A stretch of 6,455 nucleotides of DNA from positions 1-6,455 of the forward strand of contig CABUGR010000062.1 in assembly GCA_902491135.1 (NCBI GenBank), written 5' to 3'. The number at the start of each line of letters is the position of its first letter. Position 1 is the stretch's first letter. Source of the DNA: an uncultured Collinsella sp. GTDB lineage: Bacteria; Actinomycetota; Coriobacteriia; Coriobacteriales; Coriobacteriaceae. This document shows, in pieces, positions 1-5,256 of the stretch. The notes beneath the pieces were generated by a model. That model had not been told where the DNA came from and searched no databases. It saw only the letters and a list, made by a program, of their open reading frames with translations. A program made the translations under genes and the position numbers.

Positions 1-4
1 CACG

Positions 5-12
5 TAAGGAGG
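5..12 (+). promoter_or_regulatory. Strong Shine-Dalgarno site of the HTH gene
   Basis: The octamer TAAGGAGG is a full-length match to the usual anti-Shine-Dalgarno sequence and lies 10 bases before the ATG at 23, which supports that start over the later in-frame ATG at 41. The TAA at 5-7 could also be the stop codon of a gene entering from the left, so that the stop and the ribosome-binding site overlap. Too little of the upstream frame is in the window to decide. Confidence 0.6.
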
Positions 13-22
13 CTCGATCGAG

Positions 23-325
23 ATGGAACTGCATGAGTATATGGAATCTCGCGGGATAACACGCGACTCCATTACCGCCGAGCAGGAGAGGACTCGCGAT
101 CGTATCGAAGCCTATAAGCTTGCTCAGATTCGCAGGTTAAAAGATCTAACACAGGCGTCGGTCGCCCAGTCGATGGGCGTTTCTCAAAAACGTGTATCCG
201 AGCTCGAGCGTGGGGAGTTGGGTTCGATGAGGCTCGACACGCTGAGCAGGTACGCAGAGAGCCTCGGCGGAAAACTGGTTGCAAGCATCGAGTTTCCCGA
301 TCGTACCGTTACGCTTGCGCGCTAA
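23..325 (+). CDS. XRE-family helix-turn-helix protein, probable HigA-like antitoxin
   Basis: This 100-residue cytoplasmic protein has a charged N-terminal helix region (residues 1-32) followed by an XRE/Cro-type helix-turn-helix at about 33-85. The typical pattern is visible: LTQASVAQSMGVS (42-54), then QKRVSELERGE (55-65), then a helix starting MRLDTLSRYAESLGG. A short beta-like tail, KLVASIEFPD, follows, as in antitoxins of HigBA and RelE/Gp49-type pairs. In those systems the toxin gene usually comes first and directly abuts the antitoxin, so a toxin gene left of the window is expected but not seen. Such antitoxins normally bind their own promoter and neutralise the toxin. Codon use is unlike the downstream genes (several AGG, plus ATA, TTA, CTA and TTG), which suggests acquisition by transfer. 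A stand-alone transcriptional regulator is the alternative. The fold is fairly certain; the antitoxin role is inferred. Confidence 0.75.
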   Translation: MELHEYMESRGITRDSITAEQERTRDRIEAYKLAQIRRLKDLTQASVAQSMGVSQKRVSELERGELGSMRLDTLSRYAESLGGKLVASIEFPDRTVTLAR

Positions 326-473
326 AAATCTTCAATTAACCCCCTCACTTTCACCGACTACTAGAGCCGCTCACCAAACCAACATGCGCTCTGGGCAAAT
401 AGGTTGAATGTTTCGTGCGAGAATGCCCCTCAGTAAACAAACTTTCACCAGAGCGTAAGGGGCTGGCATACAC
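326..473 (+). other. Intergenic leader with two interleaved inverted repeats
   Basis: This 148-base gap separates the HTH gene from the t6A synthase gene. CGCTCTGG at 387-394 is exactly complementary to CCAGAGCG at 448-455, and GCCCCT at 425-430 to AGGGGC at 458-463. The second arm of the latter overlaps the AAGGGG ribosome-binding site (457-462). I found no convincing -35/-10 pair: TTGAAT at 404-409 has no matching -10 at normal spacing. No U-tract terminator is visible after the HTH gene. Confidence 0.4.
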
Positions 474-1217
474 ATGCAGACGGTCTATCGGGTATACGAG
501 GGAACGCGCGAGCCGCATCGGCTCGCCGTCGAGCGCACGGCCGAGGTGCTCGGCTGCGGCGGCCTGGCCTTGATCCCGACCGAGACCGTCTACGGTGTCG
601 CCGTGGCAGTCAACGCCTTCTCGGACGCCGTACCCCAAGATACAAGCGAATTCCCATCGTGGCCGCGCGATCCGCAGACTGTCGTCAATGGCGCCGCGGT
701 CCCTGCGCTCGGTACCGGCTACCGCCGCATCTTTACCCTCAAGCAGCGCAAGCTCACCCAAACGGTCGCCTGGCTGGTTGATAATGCCGAAGCACTCGAC
801 CGCTATGGCGTGGATATCCCGGAAGAGGCTCGCGTACTCGCGCGACGATGCTGGCCGGGAGCCCTGACTATCGTGGTCAAGGCGGCCCCCTGCGTGCCGA
901 CCTTTATGCGCGCCGCCGACGACACGGTGGCACTTCGCGCTTCGGCCTCGCCCGTGGTGCAAGCGCTCATCCGCGCCTGCGGCAGCCCTCTTGCCTGCAC
1001 CAGCGCCAACACGCATGGCGCGCCCGCGCCGGCAAGTTTTGTCACGGTGGAGGAGCGCATCCTGGAGGGGGTCGATGTTGCCGTCGACGCCGGCGAGACC
1101 CCGTGTCGCGACGCCTCGACCATCGTGTCGTTCCAGCACGGCGGGCTCCAGATCCTGCGCCAAGGCGCACTTCCCGCATCAGAGATCGAACGGGTCCTGT
1201 CCGACCCGATGCAATAG
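474..1217 (+). CDS. L-threonylcarbamoyladenylate synthase (Sua5/YciO/YrdC/TsaC family)
   Basis: The family makes threonylcarbamoyl-AMP from threonine, bicarbonate and ATP. This is the first step of the t6A37 modification of ANN-decoding tRNAs, and the TsaBDE proteins then transfer the group. The 247-residue protein is a single YrdC domain without the C-terminal Sua5 domain. Visible motifs are PTETVYG (35-41), LKQR with K90 and R92 (the conserved K-x-R), WPGALTIVV (127-135), LRAS (154-157) and CTSAN (175-179), then a C-terminal segment ending in a strand like ILRQGALP (227-234). Between PTETVYG and the K-x-R motif about 30 extra residues (near 54-83) are present compared with E. coli TsaC. The ATG at 474 has AAGGGG at 457-462, 11 bases upstream. 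The glycerol kinase gene follows after 13 bases, so the two are probably co-transcribed. The family is certain; whether this is the housekeeping synthase or a YciO-like paralog cannot be told here. Confidence 0.88.
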   Translation: MQTVYRVYEGTREPHRLAVERTAEVLGCGGLALIPTETVYGVAVAVNAFSDAVPQDTSEFPSWPRDPQTVVNGAAVPALGTGYRRIFTLKQRKLTQTVAWLVDNAEALDRYGVDIPEEARVLARRCWPGALTIVVKAAPCVPTFMRAADDTVALRASASPVVQALIRACGSPLACTSANTHGAPAPASFVTVEERILEGVDVAVDAGETPCRDASTIVSFQHGGLQILRQGALPASEIERVLSDPMQ

Positions 1218-1230
1218 AAAGGTGTAAGCG

Positions 1231-2751
1231 ATGTCGTTGAATCTGGGCAGCCTGGGCATGGAAGATGCCTCGTTTAACTTTGGCGGTTCCTACATCATGG
1301 CGCTCGACTGCGGCACCACCTCGGTACTTGCGACCATCGTCGACGAGGCACGTCGTAGCGTCAAAACCAGCTTCCCGCGTCCCGGTTGGATAGAGCAAGA
1401 CCCCATGGAGGTGCTTGCCAGCCAGATCGGCGTGATGATGGAGGTCCAGTTTAAGAGCGGCATCCATTCTGACCGCATCGCCGCCATCGGTATCTCCAAC
1501 CAGCGCGAGACCACGGTGGTGTGGGACCGCATAAGCGGCCAACCCATCTATAACGCCATCGTGTGGCAATGCCGTCGCACCGCACCTCTGATCGACGAGC
1601 TGGTCGAGCGGGGCGCAGAAGAGCTGGTGCGCTCCCGCACGGGACTCACGCTCGATCCGTATTTCTCGGCTTCCAAGGTGCAGTGGATCCTCGACAACGT
1701 CGACGGTGCGCGTGAGAGCGCGGCGGCGGGCGACCTCATGTTCGGCACCATCGATACCTGGCTCATCTACAACCTCACCGGCAGTCAGGTCTTTGCCACC
1801 GACTACACCAATGCCAGCCGCACGGCGCTCTTTAATATCCATACGCTCGATTGGGACGACGACCTGCTGGCGCTCTTTGACGTTCCACGTTCCATGATGC
1901 CCGAGGTTCGTTGGAGCTCGGGCGACTACGGCCGCGTCGCGAGCGACATCATGACCAACATGCCGCCCATCATGGGCGTGGCGGGCGATCAGCAGGCGTC
2001 GCTGTTCGGCCACTGCTGCTTCCATCCCGGCCAGACCAAAAACACCTATGGCACGGGTTGCTTTATGCTCATGAACACCGGCGACGAGGTCGTCGAATCC
2101 AAGAACGGTCTGGTCTCCACGATCGGTATCGCCGCGGACGGCAAGATCAGCTATGCGCTCGAGGGTTCTATCTTTGCCGCCGGCTCAACCATGAACTGGC
2201 TGCGCAACAACATGGGCATCATCTCGAGTGTGAGCGAGTCCGCGCAACTCGCCGCTTCGATCAACGACAACGAGGGCTGCTACTTCGTCCCCGCCTTCGC
2301 TGGCCTGGGCGCTCCCTGGTGGGACCCGCGTGCCCGCGGTATCGTGTGCGGCCTGACCGGTGCCTCGAGTCGCGCGACCATTGTGCGTGCGGCCTGCGAG
2401 TCCATGGCCTACCAGAGTTATGACGTGCTGCGCGCCATGGAGCAGGACGTGGGACTTTCGATTGAGCGCCTGTCCGTCGATGGCGGCGCCTCACGCAACG
2501 AGTTCATCATGCAATTCCAGGCCGACCTGCTGGATATCCCCGTGCTGCAATGCGAGACGGTGGAGACCACGGCAATCGGTGCCGCGTACTTGGCGGGTCT
2601 TGCCGTCGGCTATTGGGAAGACCTTGAAGAGCTGGAGCAAAATGCCCAGATCGTTAGGACCTTCCTTCCCCATATGTCCGCCGAGCGTCGCGAGCAAAAC
2701 CTTGCGGGCTGGCGTGATGCAGTCAAGCGCTCGCTCAGTACCGCACAGTAG
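1231..2751 (+). CDS. glpK: Glycerol kinase (FGGY family)
   Basis: The enzyme phosphorylates glycerol with ATP to sn-glycerol 3-phosphate in the cytoplasm. At 506 residues it has the family length. Visible elements are the phosphate loop ALDCGTTS (24-31), NQRE (90-93, glycerol contacts R92/E93), DPYFSASK (142-149), GTIDTWLIYNLTG (172-184), GDQQ with the catalytic base D253, NTYGTGCFMLMNTG (271-284), AFAGLGAPWWDPRARG (355-370) and DGGA (417-420). The start at 1231 has GAAAGGTG at 1217-1224. It gives about 18 residues before the first strand, and an ATG at 1258 is the alternative. Oddities: the Arg that follows DQGTTSS in E. coli (R18, an ADP contact) is Leu33, and the Gln of DQGTT is Cys27. The loop at 233-252 lacks both the GGKGGTR-type fructose-bisphosphate site of E. 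coli GlpK and the phosphorylatable His of the Firmicutes YHFYG motif. No glpF or glpD is adjacent. Confidence 0.92.
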   Translation: MSLNLGSLGMEDASFNFGGSYIMALDCGTTSVLATIVDEARRSVKTSFPRPGWIEQDPMEVLASQIGVMMEVQFKSGIHSDRIAAIGISNQRETTVVWDRISGQPIYNAIVWQCRRTAPLIDELVERGAEELVRSRTGLTLDPYFSASKVQWILDNVDGARESAAAGDLMFGTIDTWLIYNLTGSQVFATDYTNASRTALFNIHTLDWDDDLLALFDVPRSMMPEVRWSSGDYGRVASDIMTNMPPIMGVAGDQQASLFGHCCFHPGQTKNTYGTGCFMLMNTGDEVVESKNGLVSTIGIAADGKISYALEGSIFAAGSTMNWLRNNMGIISSVSESAQLAASINDNEGCYFVPAFAGLGAPWWDPRARGIVCGLTGASSRATIVRAACESMAYQSYDVLRAMEQDVGLSIERLSVDGGASRNEFIMQFQADLLDIPVLQCETVETTAIGAAYLAGLAVGYWEDLEELEQNAQIVRTFLPHMSAERREQNLAGWRDAVKRSLSTAQ

Positions 2752-2797
2752 GGCTGCGATGGGCTGCTCGATACAACAAACCGCTAAACTTATGCAC

Positions 2798-2826
2798 GGC
2801 GCGCGGCAACAACATCGCCATGCGCC
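2798..2826 (+). other. Hairpin in the glpK-upp spacer
   Basis: GGCGC (2798-2802) pairs with GCGCC (2822-2826), and GGC (2805-2807) with GCC (2817-2819). One G-T wobble and one C-A mismatch lie between them, and the loop has nine bases. There is no T-tract after it, so it is a poor intrinsic terminator. A possible -10 element, TAAACT at 2785-2790, would place a transcript start at about 2797, exactly where the hairpin begins, which would make it a 5'-end stem of the upp mRNA. No good -35 accompanies it. Confidence 0.35.
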
Positions 2827-2874
2827 TTGTCAGCAAGGCCATCTTCCGGCCGCAACGAAAGGGGCAATCAACCC

Positions 2875-3522
2875 ATGACCGTCACCTATGATACGTCCCG
2901 TGTGACCCTTGTCGATCACCCGCTCGTCCAGCATAAGCTGTCGATTCTGCGCGACAAAAACACCGGCACCAACCAGTTCCGCCAGCTCGTGCGCGAACTC
3001 GCACTTTTTGACGGCTACGAGGCCATGCGCGACCTGCCCATGGAAGACGTCGAAGTCGAGACCCCCATCACCACCGCAACGTTTAAGCAGCTCGCCGGCA
3101 AAAAGCTCGCCATCGTTCCCATTCTGCGTGCAGGCCTTGGCATGGTCGATGGCATCCTCGACTTGGTACCCTCCGCTCGCGTGGGCCACATCGGTATGGA
3201 GCGCGACGAGGTTACCCACGAGCCGCACGAGTATTACTGCAAGATGCCCAAGGATATCGACCAGCGCATCTGCCTGGTCGTCGACCCCATGCTCGCCACG
3301 GGCGGTTCGGCCGAGATGGCCATCAGCTACCTGCGCGAGCGCGGTGTCAAGGACATCCGCATGCTGTGCATCGTCGCGGCCCCCGAGGGCCTCAAGTCGC
3401 TGACTGAGAAGGATCCTGATGTGCATATCTATACCTGCGCCATCGACGACCATCTCAACGAGGCGGCCTACATCGTTCCCGGCCTGGGCGACGCCGGTGA
3501 CCGCATCTACGGCACGCTCTAG
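2875..3522 (+). CDS. upp: Uracil phosphoribosyltransferase
   Basis: This pyrimidine salvage enzyme converts uracil and PRPP to UMP and diphosphate in the cytoplasm. The 215-residue protein fits the family's usual 208-210. Seen in order: [13 protein letters not shown] (15-27), TPITTATF (63-70), [13 protein letters not shown] (83-95), GHIGMERDE (104-112), the PRPP-binding loop [11 protein letters not shown] (136-146) and the uracil-site end [12 protein letters not shown] (203-214). The ATG at 2875 is chosen because AAAGGGG (2858-2864) lies 10 bases ahead and the protein then starts as in homologues. An in-frame TTG at 2827 would add 16 unconserved residues and falls next to the leader hairpin. 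It is separated from glpK by 123 bases and from the atp genes by 281, so it may be its own unit or the last gene of the tsaC-like/glpK unit. No PyrR-type binding loop was recognised. Confidence 0.96.
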   Translation: MTVTYDTSRVTLVDHPLVQHKLSILRDKNTGTNQFRQLVRELALFDGYEAMRDLPMEDVEVETPITTATFKQLAGKKLAIVPILRAGLGMVDGILDLVPSARVGHIGMERDEVTHEPHEYYCKMPKDIDQRICLVVDPMLATGGSAEMAISYLRERGVKDIRMLCIVAAPEGLKSLTEKDPDVHIYTCAIDDHLNEAAYIVPGLGDAGDRIYGTL

Positions 3523-3564
3523 TCGCTGGGCTAAGACGGCCGCGGCTGCAAATACGAAGAAACG

Positions 3565-3599
3565 GTGCGCGCGGATGAACAAAAGGCGACCGCGCGCAC
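3565..3599 (+). terminator. Strong GC hairpin after upp, possible terminator
   Basis: GTGCGCGCGG (3565-3574) is perfectly complementary to CCGCGCGCAC (3590-3599), a ten-pair stem with a 15-base loop, 43 bases after the upp stop. The following bases (TCCTGTTAACGG) contain no U-tract. The nearest run, TTTT at 3615-3618, is 15 bases away, so it is not a classical intrinsic terminator. It could still end or stabilise the upp transcript, perhaps together with the 3612-3643 repeat. The stem is certain as sequence; the role is inferred. Confidence 0.45.
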
Positions 3600-3611
3600 T
3601 CCTGTTAACGG

Positions 3612-3643
3612 ACGTTTTGCCCTGCAGGGTTCGAGAAAAACGT
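3612..3643 (+). repeat. Inverted repeat with palindromic centre
   Basis: ACGTTTT (3612-3618) is complementary to AAAACGT (3637-3643). Just inside the left arm lies the perfect ten-base palindrome CCCTGCAGGG (3620-3629). It could be a second hairpin of a tandem terminator after upp or a protein-binding site ahead of the atp promoter. There is no direct evidence for either. Confidence 0.35.
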
Positions 3644-3714
3644 ATTACCGTACCTGCGGCATAAAGAAGGTCTTAAGAAAACGAACAGGTGCGTATTAAC
3701 CGATGCTTTTTCGG

Positions 3715-3742
3715 TTGTACTTTAGCGATTGGCTCGTACAAT
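3715..3742 (+). promoter_or_regulatory. Probable sigma-70-type promoter of the atp operon
   Basis: TTGTAC (3715-3720) and TACAAT (3737-3742) are separated by 16 bases. The -10 matches the consensus at five of six positions; the -35 only in its TTG. Transcription would start near 3749-3750, about 54 bases before the first proposed start codon. The two elements contain the arms of a 6-base inverted repeat (TTGTAC at 3715-3720, GTACAA at 3736-3741). A small hairpin AACCGA/TCGGTT (3698-3716) abuts the -35. This is the best promoter candidate of the window and stands where an operon promoter is expected. Confidence 0.6.
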
Positions 3743-3803
3743 AGTCACCAATGTTTGGCGGGAACTGTTCTGTGAAGCGTTAAAAAGGAAAGTGAGGACG
3801 CCA

Positions 3804-4115
3804 GTGTTTCAGATAGCCGATCTGCTCGCTATCGTTGCAGGCGCCATCGCGGGCGCAATTGCCTTCCTTCCCTTTGTCTTTACGCTCAAGCCGGTTCTTG
3901 ACGATAAACAGAATGCGGACATGCTCAAGGGTATGGTGAGTCTGGCGGTCTCGGCAATCGCCCTGCTCGTCTTTACCTTGGTTGTGTTTGTGTTGTTCGG
4001 AGAGGCATTTCGCATGTTCCTCCTGGGCGAGGCGATCGGCTTCGTGGCCTTTATGGCCGCCTGCACGGTTCGCGTCGCCAAGGCGCTGCGAGATCCTCAT
4101 GAGGTCGAAAGGTAA
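3804..4115 (+). CDS. Small membrane protein in the AtpI position of the atp operon
   Basis: This 103-residue protein has three predicted membrane helices at about 7-27 (rich in A, G and I), 44-66 and 71-88, with a charged loop around KPVLDDKQNADMLK (29-42) and a basic end (RVAKALRDPHEVER). It ends 3 bases before atpB. A small membrane protein here is usually AtpI (UncI), which helps assemble the c ring. E. coli AtpI has about four helices, and no AtpI motif is clear enough for me to give the symbol. The GTG at 3804 is chosen because GAGG (3794-3797) is 6 bases ahead, with AAGGAA further upstream. An in-frame GTG at 3792 is possible. A longer reading from TTG at 3729 would start upstream of the predicted transcript start, within the promoter, and is unlikely. 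The gene is solid; its identity is inferred from position. Confidence 0.72.
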   Translation: MFQIADLLAIVAGAIAGAIAFLPFVFTLKPVLDDKQNADMLKGMVSLAVSAIALLVFTLVVFVLFGEAFRMFLLGEAIGFVAFMAACTVRVAKALRDPHEVER

Positions 4116-4118
4116 GTC

Positions 4119-4922
4119 GTGGAAATTTTTGAAAAGCTGCCTGATGAGATTAATCATCTGGTCAGCGAGTTCAGCTCCACCCCTGTCGTGGGCGATCTGA
4201 GCTGCGGCATCACGCAGTACTCGTTTTGGCTGATCGTCTCCACGATCGTGCTCCTGATCGTCCTGGCCGTGTTCAAGAAGAAGCAGACCCTGGTTCCCAA
4301 GGGCTTCTTCGTCAACGGTTTCGAGTACATCATCGAGTACGTCGAGAACGATATCGGCAAGGGCGTCGTGGGTGAGAACTGGAAGAAGCACTTCCCGTTC
4401 CTGTGCTCGCTTTTCCTGTTCATTCTGATCAACAACATGATCGGCCTGATCCCGGGAATGAAGCCCGGCACCGGCGCAATCGGCTCCACCGCCGCGCTCG
4501 CCATCTTCGCCTTCGTGTACTTCATCTACTACGGATGCAAGGCTCACGGCGTGATCGGCTACATCAAGAGCCTCGCCCCGCAGGGCGTGAGCTTCCCGAT
4601 GAACGTGCTCGTGTGGGTCGTCGAGCTTTTCTCGACCTTCCTGCGCCTCATCACGCTCGCCGTCCGTCTGTTCTGCAACATGTTCGCAGGACACGTGGTC
4701 ATGGGCTCGTTCGCCATCATGGCGAGCATGTTCATGCAGCCGCTGCTTCAGCAGGTTTCCGCGGCCCACGCCGTCGGCGCCCTGCCTTCGCTAGCCTGGC
4801 TTGCCATCCTCATCCTGATCTATGCGATCGAGCTTGTGGTCGGCGCCATCCAGGCTTACGTCTTCACGGTCCTTACCGCCGTGTATGTCTCCGAGGCAGA
4901 GGAGGTCGCGGAGGAGGAGTAG
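4119..4922 (+). CDS. atpB: ATP synthase Fo subunit a
   Basis: Subunit a forms the two half-channels through which ions reach the c ring. The 267-residue protein is of normal family length. Membrane segments are seen at about 34-52, 92-112, 122-140, 160-205 and 222-255. The essential arginine is R183 in LAVRLFCNMFAGHVV (180-194), equivalent to E. coli R210. H192 stands where E. coli has E219 and E238 where it has H245, the swapped arrangement common in other bacteria and mitochondria. Q245 in IQAYVF corresponds to E. coli Q252. NNMIGLIPG (105-113) is the usual second-helix motif. The acidic tail is EAEEVAEEE. The GTG start at 4119 has AAGG at 4109-4112 and lies 3 bases after the preceding stop, so translation is probably coupled. 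A 124-base gap to atpE follows. Confidence 0.97.
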   Translation: MEIFEKLPDEINHLVSEFSSTPVVGDLSCGITQYSFWLIVSTIVLLIVLAVFKKKQTLVPKGFFVNGFEYIIEYVENDIGKGVVGENWKKHFPFLCSLFLFILINNMIGLIPGMKPGTGAIGSTAALAIFAFVYFIYYGCKAHGVIGYIKSLAPQGVSFPMNVLVWVVELFSTFLRLITLAVRLFCNMFAGHVVMGSFAIMASMFMQPLLQQVSAAHAVGALPSLAWLAILILIYAIELVVGAIQAYVFTVLTAVYVSEAEEVAEEE

Positions 4923-5046
4923 TCTTCCGTTCGCGCCTTAAAGGTAAGGTAATTCGTTAAACCGCCGGTGCCCGTACCCATGGAGCCCGGCAGTTATAAA
5001 AAGGTTATCCTGCGTGAAATAAGACACGCACGACAAAGGAGGAATC
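4923..5046 (+). promoter_or_regulatory. atpB-atpE spacer with hairpin and very strong ribosome-binding site
   Basis: This 124-base gap is exceptional in an otherwise packed operon. GCCGG-T-GC (4964-4971) pairs with GCCCGGC (4985-4991) as a seven-pair stem with one bulged T and a 13-base loop. It is followed by the A/T-rich AGTTATAAAAAGG and ends in AAAGGAGGA (5035-5043) ahead of the GTG at 5047. AGGAGG (5037-5042) is only 4 bases from the start codon. In E. coli the sequence before atpE enhances its translation so that about ten c subunits are made per complex. A similar role, or mRNA processing at the hairpin, is inferred here. TATAAA at 4995-5000 could also be a -10, but no -35 fits. Confidence 0.5.
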
Positions 5047-5241
5047 GTGGGAGTTATCGGTTACGGTCTCGGTGTTATCGGCGCTGGTCTTGCTATCGGC
5101 CTGTCTGCTCTGGGTGCTACGGGTGCTATGGCCCGTCAGCCTGAGGTCCAGGGCCGCGTGTTCACCGTCTTCATCATGGGCTCCGCCTTCGGCGAGGCTC
5201 TGGCTCTGATCGGCTTCGTTGTCGCGCTGATCGTTAAATAG
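5047..5241 (+). CDS. atpE: ATP synthase Fo subunit c
   Basis: This is the proteolipid of the rotating ring. It has 64 residues, at the short end for the family (usually 70-85), because almost no residues precede the first helix. Helix 1 (about 2-25) has the glycine pattern GLGVIGAGLAIG. The polar loop ARQPE (29-33) contacts gamma and epsilon. Helix 2 (about 37-62) carries the ion-binding carboxylate E50 in SAFGEALAL. Sodium-type c subunits have a Gln in helix 1 (I17 here) and Ser or Thr after the Glu (A51 here). Both are absent, so proton coupling is predicted. The GTG start is the only candidate, since the frame upstream back to a TAA at 5020 has no normal start codon. Codons are biased to GCT, GGT and GTT (7 of 10 Ala are GCT), unlike the GCC-rich neighbours, as expected for very high expression. 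Confidence 0.96.
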   Translation: MGVIGYGLGVIGAGLAIGLSALGATGAMARQPEVQGRVFTVFIMGSAFGEALALIGFVVALIVK

Positions 5242-5256
5242 CACGGAGCGTCAAGT

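Larger units (their letters stand above)
3523..3803 (+). other. Non-coding divider between upp and the atp operon
   Basis: This is the longest gene-free stretch of the window, 281 bases. It holds, in order, a strong GC hairpin (3565-3599), a second inverted repeat (3612-3643), a small hairpin AACCGA/TCGGTT (3698-3703 and 3711-3716), a promoter candidate (3715-3742) and a leader of about 55 bases with a possible ten-codon reading frame (3751-3783). No RNA gene or longer conserved reading frame was recognised. Confidence 0.6.

Noticed and set aside
404..439. Promoter for the t6A synthase gene using TTGAAT at 404
   Set aside because: No -10 element at 16-19 bases; TAAACA at 434 is 24 bases away.
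351..1163. Long minus-strand reading frame of 270 codons opposite the t6A synthase gene
   Set aside because: It overlaps a well-recognised gene in antisense, has no recognisable protein pattern (Arg/Gly/His-rich shadow of high-GC codons) and no ribosome-binding site was evident.
1042..2025. Minus-strand reading frame of 327 codons across the t6A synthase and glpK genes
   Set aside because: It crosses two real + strand genes and the translation is low-complexity Arg/His/Asp-rich, typical of an antisense shadow.
2827..2874. Upstream TTG start adding 16 residues to upp
   Set aside because: No ribosome-binding site, the added residues are unlike the family, and the ATG at 2875 has AAAGGGG at good spacing.
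3575..3664. 29-codon frame from an ATG in the loop of the hairpin after upp
   Set aside because: No Shine-Dalgarno sequence, Arg-rich chance composition and position inside a structured non-coding divider.
3729..3803. TTG start extending the AtpI-like protein by 25 residues
   Set aside because: The start codon would lie upstream of the predicted transcript start, and the extension would contain the -10 element TACAAT.
3780..4769. Minus-strand reading frame of 329 codons opposite the AtpI-like gene and atpB
   Set aside because: His/Asp/Glu-rich translation without domain features; it is the antisense of hydrophobic membrane-protein codons.
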